DNA from: Choanephora cucurbitarum
Taxonomy: Eukaryota; Mucoromycota; Mucoromycetes; Mucorales; Choanephoraceae
Assembly (NCBI GenBank): GCA_025331435.1
Contig: JAIWNI010000002.1
Span: 372,001-436,000, forward strand
Length of the DNA stretch: 64,000 bases
Direction: 5' to 3'
A model generated the notes under the pieces. That model ran no database searches and was not told where the DNA came from. It saw only the letters and a list, made by a program, of their open reading frames with translations. Positions 10,444 to 22,296 of the stretch are shown here, in pieces (within the stretch, counting starts at the first letter, position 1; each line of letters begins with the position of its first letter). The position numbers were made by a program, and so were the translations under genes.

Positions 10444-12945
10444 TTAATTGAATGCTCTTCCGTTAGACAAAGTAGCATACATTGTCTCAATTTGAGATTG
10501 GAAGACCTTCTTGGCAGTTTCACGCTTTAACTTAAACGTGGGTGTCAAGAGATCGTTTTCAACACTAAATTCCTCAGCTGTTAAGTAGATAGCTCTGATT
10601 TGTTCAAATCCCTTGAGATCATTTTGCTTGCCATAAGCTGTCAATTCTTTCAATAACTCCTTCTTGACAGCCTCATCTTCATAAGGATTACTGACAGAGC
10701 TGAATTTCTCTTCGGCCCAAGCTTTGAATGCTCCCTTATCAGGAACAATAACACCAACTAATGAAGCTTGCATTGAATCGCCATACACATAAGCTTGAGC
10801 AACCAACTCATGCTTTTGATAGACGCCTTCGATCTTTTCAGGAGCAATGTATTCACCCTATAAATTCCAACAAAATAAGATACAACGTAATCCATCTTTT
10901 CTGAAAAAAAAACTTACTTGGGATAACTTGAAGATGTTCTTTAAACGATCAATGATGACAACACGGTTGGCAGCATCGAACATACCAATATCACCAGTGT
11001 GCAACCAACCATTTTGATCGATAGTTTCAGCTGTCTTTTCAGGAGACTTGTAATATTCACGCATGACAGCATTACCACGAATACAAATTTCACCACGAGG
11101 ATAAGGCTTGTCAGTAGACAAGTAGTCCATTTCAGGAACATCGACCAACTTAACTTCGGAACAAGGGAAAGGTACACCGACAACGCCAGAAGTGTTATCA
11201 TCTTGGATAGTCTTGAAAAAACAACACGATCAGCTCAGCAGCTTGAATAAACTCGTATTTCAAACTTACCAAACAACCAGCACAGAAGTTTTCAGTTTGA
11301 CCATAACCTTCATATACCTTTGCTGAGAAACAAATACGCATAAAGTCCATGACATCTGGTGAAACAGGAGCAGAGCCACTCAAAATAAATCTCAAGCGAC
11401 CACCAAGTTTTTGTCGGATCTACAAACAATCATTTTTTTTTAGTAAAAACCATTTATCCAGATTTCATATGCGCCTTTTTAAAAAAAAGAAAGTTCTGTT
11501 ACTTTACGGTGGCGAACACAAGGCGATCCCAAAGCCAATGATGAACTGTCTTTTCTAATTGAGCCTTTTTGGCACTGAATGCTGTATGAAAAAGGTAGGC
11601 AGAAATACCACCCTTTGCCTTGACACCAGCAAGTACTTTGTCATAAATACGATTGAACAAACGAGGAACGGAGCAGAAAACAGTTGGTTTCAGTTCAGCA
11701 ATGTCGTCCAACAATTTGGCTGTATCACCCTGAATAATCACATTAAATCTATTGTCTTTGTCATAATTATTGTTATGATGTTACCTGGTAATAACCAAGA
11801 CCGGCACCCTTAAAGATATGAATACCTTGAGCAGCACGTTCAAAAACGTGAGCAAGAGGAAGGTAAGAGATGTAGATATCATCTGGGGTGATTAAGGCAA
11901 ATGTGCCCTTATCACCTACTGCAGAGATACCAGAGATAGCAGCTACACTAGCTGCTTGAGTCAAAACGACACCCTTAGGTACACCAGTAGTACCACTTTG
12001 TTTTTTTTTCAAAGAAAAACCATATCAGTCAACCTGTATCTCTTGGTTTTTTGATAATTGTCCATCCCCTTTCTTTTTTCTTTACCTGGTATAACAAATA
12101 GTAGCAATATCCTCAGGCTTAGGCAATTCAGTTTCTTCCTTAACAGAAGCACCCATTTCTTCAACTTCCTTAAAAGTATAAACCTTGAGACCAGTGCTCT
12201 CAGCAGCCTGTTTCTTTTCAGCATCCACTGTTTCATTCATGACGATGACTGTCTTGATAGAACTAAGCTGGGCTTTAAGTCTAACAATGTTGTCCAACTT
12301 ATCGGCGCTTAAAACAATGTATTCCATATCTGTTTGGTTGACAATGTATTCCATAGCTTCAGCACCAAGTGTATCGTAAAGAGCAACAATGATAAATGCT
12401 TGTCGATAAGAAGCCAACTCAGTGATAGTCTAATCGTGTTTCGATACGTGTGAGTAAATTGATAGGGGGGATCATGTTGCCCAAACTTTGATAAAAAAGA
12501 AAGTTGTAATATTAACCTACCCATTCAGGTCTGTTGACAGAGTAAACGCCTACAGCTTTTTGTCTACCAAGACCGAGTTGGATCAAACCTTTACCATAGT
12601 TTTCGATACGCTTACGAACATCGCCATGACTTTGCCAGACATATTCTTTGGCAACACCATTTTCGATACGACGAGTACCCATAAATGGTCTATCATCTGA
12701 ACAAAAAAAAGATTGATTTTTTTTTAATTTCTCGAAGAAAAAAAAAAGCAGTAAACATGATCTTTATCATTACCACCAGCAAGTTTGTTGCCGTGAAGAT
12801 ACATATCCCAACATGTAAAGACGTTCTCAGGATGATCAACTAGTTTATCAGCAAATTTAAAGTGACGGTATGGTACAGATTCACCGTCTTTCTTAACAGC
12901 GCCAGGGACTGGGACTGCATAAGGAGGTTGAAAGGCAGGAGGCAT
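10444..12945 (-). CDS. Long-chain acyl-CoA synthetase (AMP-forming)
   Basis: The protein activates long-chain fatty acids to acyl-CoA with ATP for lipid synthesis or beta-oxidation. About eight exons read from the Met at 12945 (MPPAFQPPYAVPVPGAVKKD) to the stop at 10444. Visible motifs are the AMP-binding P-loop SGTTGVPKGV (about 11985), YISYLPLAHVFER, SGSAPVSPDVMDFM, the YEGYGQTE motif (about 11310), the GWLHTGDIGMFD hinge region (about 11010) and the C-terminal catalytic-loop segment KNIFKLSQGEYIAPEKIE across the intron near 10860-10918. This order and these motifs match eukaryotic ACSL/FAA proteins. The C terminus GRAFN has no PTS1 peroxisome signal. The frame is consistent across all exons. 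The exact substrate range and location (ER, lipid droplet, peroxisome) cannot be read from sequence. Confidence 0.95.
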
Positions 12946-13158
12946 GATAGTAAAAAAAAAAAAAAGAGTAAAGATAAAAAGTGAGAAAAAGAAAAAACGA
13001 GAAACAATTTTCTTTGGGTTTTATTTAGCCTAAAAAAATAGTGACCTCTTTGTGTTTGAAGGGGGGGTTTAAACAAAAAAAAAAAGAAAAAAAAAAGGTA
13101 CACAGAATAACGACCATCGCACAAACTTTAAAAACCCCAATCAAAAGAACAAAAAAGG

Positions 13159-15257
13159 CTATAGTTTCTTGATGCGGACCTTTCCATCTTCTGTAAGTTC
13201 GGGACGAATACCCATTTGATCTAGTTCGCCTGTCTGAACTACCTCTTGAGCTTCAAGTTCTTGAATGATGAGTTGATTTTCGGGATTGTTTTCGAGCACA
13301 TTACGTAATGTCAAAGTTGCATATTCTCGAATATCTACCCAAAAAAAACGCGTGTGAGTAAGCCATAGATATCATAAGATCAAAAAAAAAATAGAGTTGA
13401 CTTACAAGGATTCGAATCATCTATCTTAAGTTGACAAAGAATTAAAGGAATACCACCTAATTCTCTGATCTAGTGACAACAAAAGTTTAAAAAAAAAAGG
13501 CAGATACTTTCTTTTCCTTCTTCTTACCTTATCTTGAATCACTTTGTCTCGATAACATAATGTACCCAACAAACGAATACATTCTCTCTTTAAGAAATGG
13601 AATCCTAATTCAGGACGTTCACTTTCTGCAGTAGGTAATCTGACAGACTCCAATAGACCTAACATGTCTTTTTAAACAAGTTGGTAAATAGGAGTTAACT
13701 ACAAAATAAGCTTTCTCTCTCCCTCTTCTAGAAAAACAAAAGACACTCCTTCTAATACCTATCATCAGACTTGAAGCATTTATGTGCACCAATAGACTCT
13801 TTAATCGAGGTGGATCCAACAAAAATAGGTCATTGACCATTTGAAGCACTAAAATGATGCCTGTGTAGATGTTTTGAATGTGGTCTTCTACTTGTTGCAC
13901 AGCATGACCTTCTTTGACTGTCAGGATAACCTGTACAGCCTGTTTACCAATCGAAGCCAGCTGTTGAGTGAGAAATTCGAGTTCGCCTGTTTCAATGAAT
14001 TCTGGGAAAATTTCTTTTTTCTGAACTGCATGAATTTTCGAATCAAGAAATTTAAGTAAAATAATCTGATGATCACTTATGGGGGTTTTGTGGCTACGCG
14101 TCAAGACAGTTAAATGCATGCATCTTGATGTTGATGATCTTTTCTTCTTTACCTATAATCATCTACACGAATAAATAATGTCTTGAAATGATGAAATGAA
14201 ATCAATTCACTAAAAATTGTATAACTGTATAGAAGAGGGCCATAAGTTGTTACAGATCATATGCACAGATTGAGTTTACCCTAATTCAAAGTTCCTTGAT
14301 TCTTGATTTTCATGCAGTCGTTCAATATCACCAAGAATAGCAGCAATCATATCCTGTCCAATCTTGGATGAGACAAGCAAATCACTATATGTTCAATCAT
14401 GATCATAAGAATAAACATATCCAGGTATGCTGTCTTTCGATTTCCTTTACCATCTTTCTTTACTACCACGTATACAGTTGATGACCAAAACAAGTGCACT
14501 CATGATTAAGCTTTCATTACTCCTTGAGAGAATGTAACTATGAACGCTCAATAAACACATCTCCTTCATTTTTTTGGGTGGTCTAGAACTGTTCTTACCT
14601 CCAAAGTGATCCTCTTTCTGAATGAGTTAACCATGCAGTCCATGTCTCATTCAATGCAGCTGAATTGTTTGTGATCATATTACACACTGCTTGAGTACTC
14701 ACTTGAAGTATAAGTGTGTTGTCAGCTAAATATAAAGGGAAAAGGAGGGGGGGGGGATAAGTCCTAAGGTCATTCCCTTATTTAGATTGTCTCATACATG
14801 GACTGGCCATCTTCTGTAACATGGTATTTTCGATCAGTTCTAAACAACCATACTGACTATTTAAAGAAAAATAAGATGAGAAGGTGTATAGTTTTCCTTC
14901 TTGCATATCTTACATGGCCATCTGTTGATTTCGAATCTCTCCTGCAACTACATTTCTACAGAACTTGGTCAAGTTGATCAAGTAGATCTCGTCTGGATCT
15001 TGAGCTAATGTTGGGTACACTTGGACAAACTGTTCCCAAAAGAGGCTGTCGCTACCTGTTTGAATACTTTTGTGTGGTTTGAAGTTGGATCGTTACGATC
15101 AAGAAAACGGAATGTGGTTTATGTCTTTTTTTTTTTTTTACCGAAATGAGTTGTTCTGTAAAGTCTGCTTGACAGCTTCTTCCAGGTCATTATTCAGTTG
15201 ACACAAGCTTCTTTTGTCCTCTTTGAACTCTGAAATACAGGTGATAATATCAGTCAT
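13159..15257 (-). CDS. Ataxin-10 homologue (CTR86-like), armadillo-type
   Basis: The gene has about eight or nine short exons. The start is at 15257 (MTDIITCISEFKEDKRSL) and the stop at 13159. The signature C-terminal ataxin-10 domain is very clear: KRECIRLLGTLCYRDKVIQDK (exon 13665-13528), followed across introns by IRELGGIPLIL, DSNP, then YATLTLRNV and the C-terminal ENNPENQ element ending in KVRIKKL. Upstream exons are alpha-helical (SDLLVSSKIGQDMIAAILGD; LIMSALVLVINCIRGSKER; YLINLTKFCRNVVAGEIRNQ), as expected for armadillo repeats. In animals ataxin-10 is linked to cytokinesis and cilia. The yeast counterpart is CTR86, of uncertain role. Exon borders inside 13700-15100 were not all fixed. 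The family call is firm from the C-terminal domain. Confidence 0.85.
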
Positions 15258-16339
15258 GAAAAGAAAACTTTTTTTTTCAGAAATGGCATTGAACTTCCTT
15301 TTTGGGGGGCTTCAGTCTGATGCTGAAGATGAATGTACTTTGTGTTACTAACTCATTGTTCAATTATTTTGTATAACTAATTCAAACGAATGATATCTAT
15401 TTCTCAATGTATCTCATGGTTTCAAAGTAAAGGCGAACAAGCTTTAGAGCGAGAGTGACTTCAATAGATCAAGTTTTTGTTTGTTTGTATTCGCATATTA
15501 TGTCTGTCGAGAACTAGTTGACAGTTCAGAAGACTATTTGAATAAAAAAAAAACAATGTACAGATAAGCTCTTTGCCGTACAACACTCATTGTTCCCAAG
15601 AAAAGGAACAACAATAAGCGTAACTGAGTAGGACAATAAGCTATTGCCTTCTCTTTTCTTTTTTTTCTATTTTGGATTCTTTATTCTCTATTCAAAAATA
15701 GTCAAATGCAACTATGGTCAATTGTAGTGCCTATTATTCGTGCAGTTAGCTTTAAAGTCTAAAGTTTAAAGTAGTAATGACAACTTTCAGGATATATAAC
15801 TTTACTTTACTGCTTGACTAGTCTGAAAAGTTGAGCCATAAGAATAGAAATTATAGAGTTGAAATGAGCTTCAGGCAATGATTGTTCTAAGAGAGAGAGA
15901 GAGAGAAAAGGAATTGACACTATTACCGTATTCAGATCTACTTCGGTACTGACCTTTTTTCGGGTACTTTTGCAATGTCGTCATGTAACCTTTCTTTTTT
16001 TAGCCTTGGTTGTTTGTTTCCTTGGAGACAGACTAATACCATAGACACTTGAATGAGCCGAGAAACCGACTTGTCACCTTTTCTGTACCTTTGGCTTGTG
16101 GAAATCTATAATTGGATAATGTAATTATTCTAATGAATTTGTACTCCCCCCTTCAAGAGAGAAGGATTACCTGAATTTAAGCGGGAAAGAAAAGGATTAA
16201 TTGTCCGCAGAGTCAATTAAAGTATTTTCTTTTTTAAAATTTCTGTCTCTCTTCTCTTTTTTATTTATTTATTTTGCTGTAACGAACACAACTCTTCACC
16301 CTCTTTTCACTTTCCTTTTATATATTCCTTCCTTTCAAG
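15258..16339. promoter_or_regulatory. Divergent intergenic region between ataxin-10 and Sec2 genes
   Basis: About 1.08 kb of AT-rich DNA lies between two start codons on opposite strands, so it must hold both promoters. A GAGAGAGA run occurs near 15890 and CT-rich tracts occur near 16220-16310 before the Sec2 start. No coding exon was seen. Confidence 0.5.
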
Positions 16340-17752
16340 ATGAGTTGCCAACACTGTGAGTCAGACAAGACGATCCTTTCGTTACAGCATGAACTTGACC
16401 AAAAGAACATTCAGCTTGAAAGACTTGAACAAGACATGCATACCTTAAACCAGAAATATGTTGCAGAAATAGAACGAGTCGGCAACATTCAGCATGAGAA
16501 AGACATGGTTGAACATGAATTAGAAGAACTTTCTCTTAAACTTTTTGAAGAAGCAAATGCCATGGTGGCTGTTGAGAAGAAGGCTCGTTGGCAAATTGAA
16601 AACGAACTTCGACAGACGCAAGAACAATTACTAGCCGAACAAGCTCAATTGCGCGAATTACGATCACGCCTCACCTCAGACAGACCCTCTGATACTACCT
16701 CTATTCTAGACTCCTCTACTACCATGATCATGAAAAGTCGATTGAAAGACCAGATAGACCTAGATGGACTTAAACGAGTCAGTGCTAACCATATCATGAA
16801 GTACACTCGAAAAGAGCAATTGACGCAACAACGCACCATCTCAATGCCTCCTACACCTTCCACTTCAGACCGCATCAATGCTAAAAATAAGCGACCTTCT
16901 ACCATCGATGGTTTTCAACTGGAATCCTTTCGCGAGTACACCATTGCCTCTTCTCAGAAATTATTGACTCCTAAGAAACTCAATCAAACAACATTCATGA
17001 AGCACTGCTTAAGTGAGGATATTGAACCTTGTCTTCGGTTTGGTCCTCAATCAAAGCTTTCGATCAAAAAGATGATTGATTTCCTGTCCAGACAAGCTTG
17101 TTTTATTGAGCATATCCATACTGGTCTGGCACCATCTTCTTCTGTCGTTCAACCCTCTAAACCACTTTGGGAGCGATTTAATGCAAATACGCCCACCAAG
17201 TCTATTGTGGTGTCAAACTCCTGCTCAGCATGTGGTCGATCTGCTGATGCTGTTGTTCTAAACTACCGCTTTCGATTAGATGAAACTGATAATTGGTTGC
17301 CTATTGATCAATATTGTCGCGATCGTCTTGTGGCTGTTTGCGAGTTTTTTGTGTTTATCCGAAATATCCAGATGAATCTCTATCAAGATCGGTCTATTGA
17401 AGATCTTTATACTGAAAATATCCGTCTTCGACTTCAAATGTTCTATTCAAGGTAATTGGCTTAGAATTAGGATTTAGGATGAGTTTATTGATTTTCTTTT
17501 GTTGCCACTAGGATGGGAGCATTACCTGTGGTCATGGATGATTTGGGTTTAGATCATACCAACCAAGCTATCAACACTCAACCTGTGGTGGTAGAAGAAG
17601 AAGGAGATGTGGCAGGAGAAGCAACCGATGGGCTGGATGATGACCTCGATCTTCTTCCAGATGATACTTCATCTCTTCATTCTATCACTCACCCACATAC
17701 TCCTGAACCATACAATTCTACGTCTACGCCATCTACTACCATGAAGGCATAA
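16340..17752 (+). CDS. Sec2/Rabin-like Rab guanine-nucleotide exchange factor
   Basis: There are two exons, 16340-17451 and 17512-17752 (phase 2 intron, GTAATT to CTAG), giving 450 residues. The N-terminal third is a long coiled coil (residues about 8-110) containing the Sec2 exchange signature EKDMVEHELEELSLKLFEEA followed by NAMVAVEKKARWQIE. That is the part that activates Sec4/Rab8-type GTPases for exocytosis. A Ser/Thr-rich linker follows. A C-terminal region with a Cys pair (CSACGRSADAVVLNYRFRLD) and QYCRDRLVAVCEFFVFIRN resembles the conserved Sec2/Rabin8 C-terminal block. The tail is acidic. The start is the first ATG after a pyrimidine-rich leader. It lies head-to-head with the ataxin-10 gene and convergent with the CENP-H-like gene. 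The family assignment is strong; in vivo Rab specificity is inferred. Confidence 0.85.
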
Positions 17753-18033
17753 GCCTTTTGTTTTTCTTTTCTTAAATGGCGCTGGTTTCGCCTAAACTAC
17801 ATCTTTTATTGTGCAAAATTACACATACATACCCTCTTTACACCTAAAAATCATATTTCCGAAACTCCCTTTTCTTCCTCATCTTCTTCTTACTTTTACT
17901 TTCCCTCCTATTATCTTTATGCTTTTTTTTCTTTCTTAAAAGCTACTCCTATTTTTCTTTTTATATACATATTATTAATTATATTTCATTACTATTTTAC
18001 TTGGTTATTCATGCTTCTAAATCATAAATGAGC

Positions 18034-18870
18034 TTAATCAATCTTTTCCCCTATACGGAGCATGACCTGAAGCCAGCGTTCGTCATACATCCATTGTACT
18101 TCACTTTCATCAATTAGATGCTATAGAATATGTGGGTTAGCCTATCTTTTCCCTGTTTTTAAAAGACAGAAATGAAGCCCTCTTTCCTTCACTTACACCT
18201 AACATGTTCCGTATAATAGATGCCTCTAATCTCAAGGAATCATTTCTAGAAAAAAAAAAAGGGGGAGGTTAAGCAAACTAGAGAATCAGATACAAAAAAA
18301 AAAAAGAAAAACTTACACTTGCTGTGATTTTACTGCACCACCCAACTGCTCTTTAGCAATCGAATGCTCTGCACGCTCTTCCCTTAGATCAGCCTGCAGT
18401 TGCTTATTGGCAATATGTTGAGAAATGATTTTTCGGTGTACATTCTGTAGCTCATCTTTCTTTTCACTCAATTTGCTCACAAGAGTCACAAGCTCCAGCA
18501 TGAGTTCATCACGTTTGGCAATCTTGGCCTGTGTGTGTTCAATCAGCTTTGTCTGTTGATGATCTGTCGGTTTAGGATAAAGCGTTTCAGTAACAAAATG
18601 CTGTGTGTAGATCTTTTCCTGCAAGAGCTCTTTGCTTTTATTGAACTGGTAGAGCATATCTAGGTTGGCGCGCAAGTTGTCAATATGTCGCTTGTATTCA
18701 GAGATACTTTCTTCCACATGGAGATCGGTAGCTTCAGGAGGGATCGTGAGTTCCTCTAGTTCCTTTTCGGTTTTCTCGTCTTGTTCCAATTGTTCTATCT
18801 GTCTCTCAAGCCATAACTTTTCTCTATAAGCAGCCAAAAGACTCTTTTCTTTGTTTGTCAAAAGGGACAT
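18034..18870 (-). CDS. CENP-H-like kinetochore protein
   Basis: There are three exons, 18870-18317, 18245-18197 and 18120-18034, whose phases join exactly (229 residues). The protein is almost entirely coiled coil (MSLLTNKEKSLLAAYREKLW to about residue 180). It ends in a short conserved-looking block: SLRLEASIIRNML, then HLIDESEVQWMYDERWLQVM. This overall plan of long coiled coil plus a terminal segment of the form 'nvlq.li..S.v.W..d..L' resembles CENP-H/Mcm16-Fta3 of the inner kinetochore (CCAN). The short second exon carries the beginning of that block. The call comes from pattern memory, and other coiled-coil kinetochore or spindle proteins are alternatives. The first ATG at 18870 follows an AT-rich leader. 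Confidence 0.55.
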
Positions 18871-18998
18871 TTTTTCTTTTTATATGAAAACAAGAGTGAA
18901 AATAGAATCTGTTCAAAAAAAAAGGGTTCTTTGTACCACCTACAGTTAAGCCCTCCTCCCAATCATACAGTGCTTATGGTCCCAAATGGCAGATTTCA

Positions 18999-21128
18999 CG
19001 TTTTACTTATGTCCCAACATTTTAAGAGGTCTTTGAAATTGTTTCTAGCCGGACAACTCCTCATATTACATAATACAATACCAAAATTCTTTGAGAATAA
19101 AATTTTGAAAAATATAAACTTCCAAGTAAAATAAAAAAGGGACATATTCTTTTTATTAACTTTCAACTGAAAAAATCGATATACACACTTACTCGTCAAT
19201 TCCTGACAAAATTAATGTACCTACCTCTGAGGGGAAGAAACATATAGAAGACAGCTCGGTTAAGCACGGCGTTTCTTGGGTTAGCCCACGTTACGTCCAA
19301 GGAAAAGAATCCAACAACGAAGGAGAAGAGACAGCTTCACCTGTTGTTAAGGGTAGAAAGGGAGTTGTTGAGTACGTGTGGTATACGGAGTTCAAGTGCC
19401 ATCGATCGGACACTTACCGTGACAGAGTCGTAGAAGGCTCTCGTATTTAGGGAGGTTCTGGTGGAAAGGCTCGTGACCTTCAAAAAGCGAGCAAGAAGAC
19501 AGACTGTAAAGCCAAACTTAAAGTAGTCTGCTTCAAGCGCGATCCCGAAAACGTAGAGATAGTGCATATTGGTACTCATAATCACGATGTCGGCGGTATG
19601 GATGACTTGAAGTATCTCCCTCTTTCTAACGAAAGAAAAGCTATGATCAGTGAAAGACTTCGTGAGGATTATAGTAAGAGAGATTGCCGTATTGCCATCC
19701 AAAAAGATTTCAGAAAATTCATCTCTGAATTCTTGACAGACGGATCAAGCAATGACAACCGAATTCTTCATAGAGATCAGGTTGTTCACCAAGGAGAGAT
19801 TCATAATCTCTATAAAAAGATTCAACAGACACTCTACACGAAGTCGTCAAATGAGAAAGAGTTGGTCAAACTCTGGCTCAAAGATTTGGAAAAAAAGGTT
19901 TACTCAACTTTTGTGGGTAATGATTACGATAACAGCTTCACCTTTGGCTTTTCTTCTCCTTTGCAAAAGCGACTCTTGTTGAATTGCCAGATGATATGTT
20001 TGGATGCTACCCATTGCATCTCGCATATCCAGAGAGCAATCATGTATACTGTTGTAGTTCGCCATCCAATTACAGGAACAGAATGTCCTGTGGCATACAT
20101 GTCTACAAAAGATCACTCTATGGATCCAGTAGCTAGCTTTTTCTTACTCTTGAAGGACGTCATTGAATTAATCACTTTGACCAAGATAACAATTGACGTT
20201 AGTCTCACTGAACATGCTGCAATCACAAGGATCTATCCTCAAGCAACTGTTTAGTGGTGTCTTTTCCATGTGAGTCATGTCTGGATGGGGAAGATTAGAG
20301 AACTGGTCAAGCTGGAATCATCTGCCTTGAACAGTAAAACACACAAGGCAATGATTACGGATTTGAAGGCCATGATGTGGGAAAAAGACCAAGCAACTTT
20401 TCTTCTGAAGATGGTAAGCTTCAATATGAAGTATAGTCAGCATGCAGCTTTTTTGACATACATGGAGCGAACATATCTGAATCGCGAAAAGTTCATCCAC
20501 TGGCCTGCTGCCTTTCAGCCCCAGGTTTTCACCAACATGGAGACCAACAACTATATTGAAAGTTGGCACAACCAATTGAAGACAACATATTTGGGAAGAA
20601 AGAAGAACAGGAGAGCTGACAGGCTGATTTACATTCTTGTAAATGATGTAGAGCCTGACTACATCAACAATGTTGGCAAAATCAGCTTGAACATTGGCCG
20701 AATGGGACTCAAAAAAAAGAAGAAAAAGAATGCGAGAGATTGCAGCAGGCAGCATCTATGAGGCAATTATCGACATGATGATTGAGGAAACTGAAAGCAA
20801 CATGTACAAAGTCAAGCCTTTTAGTGGTGAGTCCTTTGTGTACGATGTGGAAGTCGCAGACGGAAAGATGAAGTCTTGCTCTTGTGCTGACTTTAAGTGG
20901 AACGCCATTGCCTGCAAGCACATATATTTGCTCAAGAGAAAAACAACAACATTGCTGTATATGAAGGTTAGTTCGTAAACATTAGACGCGATTTAAGTAA
21001 AACGTAAAAGTATATACTTACCTACTAAATTGTACCAATTGTTTTAAATAGCATATAGCATGGCGTAGATTTCCGGTTACCGGGACGACTTCAAAGACCT
21101 CTTAAAATGTTGGGACATAAGTAAAACG
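18999..21128 (+). mobile_element. Mutator-like element (MULE) with terminal inverted repeats
   Basis: A perfect 39-bp inverted repeat bounds the element (18999-19037 and 21090-21128; outer part CGTTTTACTTATGTCCCAAC). Similarity continues imperfectly outwards (GGCAGAT/GGCAAAT) and inwards (AGCCGGA/AACCGGA). Inside is a plus-strand transposase relic. The terminal repeats are intact while the transposase is broken, so it may still be mobilised in trans. I could not identify an exact target-site duplication because the outer limit of the repeat is blurred. Confidence 0.85.
19190..20978 (+). pseudogene. MULE transposase, inactivated
   Basis: One reading frame covers an N-terminal FLYWCH/FAR1-like zinc-binding region (VWYTEFKCHRSDTYRD, CKAKLKVVC, IGTHNHDVGG). 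It continues into the MULE transposase core (NCQMICLDATHCIS, then VVVRHPITGTECPVAYMSTK with the DDE-type aspartates) and a C-terminal SWIM zinc finger (CSCADFKWNAIACKHIYLL). It is broken three times: an in-frame TAG at 19448-19450, an in-frame TAG at 20252-20254 (probably a former CAG in a V-Q-W-C context), and a +1 shift at an A8 tract (20711-20718). The break at A8 puts the SWIM finger in another frame. Otherwise the sequence is close to full length, which suggests recent death. Confidence 0.85.
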
Positions 21129-21225
21129 CGGTTTTATTTGCCCTCAAAAGATCTTTTTTTTCTCAAAGGAAAATACTTCAACGCGTTCATCATAAAACGA
21201 CATCTCTTATTTTTTGCAGCATCTA

Positions 21226-21500
21226 GAGTAAGGCCATTGATGCCTGTGCTTCGGCACTCCCTGATATGGCGTCTTGGTGTTTGCCTTGTTTATTCATGGA
21301 AGTTTTGGCGAGTGTATGTAAGGCCATTGATGCCTGTACTTCGGTACTCCCTGATATGGCATTCACTCGTCAATCTCCATGTCATCAATGCACTCCTATC
21401 AAATTCTGACATCTCATTTCTTGCTTCGGCACTCTCTGATATAGCGTCTTGATGTTTGCCTTGTTTATTCATGGAAGTTTTGGCAAAGATGATTGAATTG
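21226..21500. repeat. Degenerate direct repeats
   Basis: A unit of the form AAGGCCATTGATGCCTGT...CTTCGG.ACTCCCTGATATGGC occurs at about 21231-21269 and 21319-21361. A longer piece (CTTCGGCACTC through TTTATTCATGGAAGTTTTGGC) occurs at about 21249-21307 and 21425-21484. On the minus strand they can be read as a repeated peptide (NKQGKHQDAI), so they may be remains of a repetitive coding segment. Confidence 0.6.
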
Positions 21501-21637
21501 GTCTGCCGACTGGCTAATTGCGTGTCTCCAAGAAACACTACTAAACTTCTTATTTGAGCAGCAATAAATCTGAACGACAAAGCGACGTCTGCAACACTTT
21601 TTTAGAAGATCACTGCTGAACTTTTTTTTCTTTTTTA

Positions 21638-22244
21638 ATGGGTGGACATAGCTGAAGCCGAAAGTGGCTTTAAAGCCACTTTCGGCTTCATTTTCGTCTG
21701 TCTTTTCTGCGTAATAAACTACTGCCCAAGGAATATGGTATTTTGATGTATGTCTCTGCAACATACCAAAAATCGTAGGAGTATGTTAGATTTATCTTTA
21801 AACCATGCCTTTCCAACAAATGTTTTCATTCATTATATACCAAGCTCTTATTTTTACTTTTGCTGTATTGTCATAAAAACATGGTTTTGAGCCTAGAAGT
21901 CTGTGCTATTCACATTGCTGAAAAGCAATTGAACGGTACAAGTAAATTTTCTAAATGAAACTTCATATTCCCTAAAAGTTTGACGCTCTTACGATTACTT
22001 TTGGTTTAGGCTTGACGAAAATGAGGCCACTTTCGGCTCTTTGATTTTACGTCAAAATAATGAAATTCAGCGGTTAGTGCAAGTTTAACAAAACACCTTA
22101 TATCAAACTGAAAATCGTACACAACGCAAATAAGATCTTCTACTTTTATCCATCAAAATGATATGTTTATTGGTTTGTTCATGGATGAGATACAAGTGTG
22201 CAAAGTGAAGCCTAAAATGGCTTTTCAGAGTTACGTCCACCCAT
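21638..22244. mobile_element. 607-bp MITE with TA target duplication (Tc1/mariner-like)
   Basis: The ends ATGGGTGGACATA and TACGTCCACCCAT are inverted copies and are each flanked by TA, the duplication typical of Tc1/mariner transposons. Just inside the left end is a perfect 36-bp palindrome (21654-21689, centred on GGCTTTAAAGCC). Related half-sites (GGCCACTTTCGGCTC at about 22027; AAGCCTAAAATGGCTTTT near the right end) are also present. No transposase coding sequence was found. Confidence 0.65.
21654..21689. repeat. Perfect 36-bp palindrome
   Basis: The two 18-bp arms, GAAGCCGAAAGTGGCTTT and AAAGCCACTTTCGGCTTC, meet without a spacer, so the strand can form a complete hairpin. It lies immediately inside the left end of the MITE and is probably part of its mobility signals. 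Confidence 0.9.
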
Positions 22245-22296
22245 TAGAAAAAAAGCAAATGACTCAGAGTGCTTCAAGGTAATAACCCAACTGCTT

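Noticed and set aside
12082..12417. Overlapping plus-strand frames in the acyl-CoA synthetase gene
   Set aside because: They are antisense to conserved exons and lack motifs.
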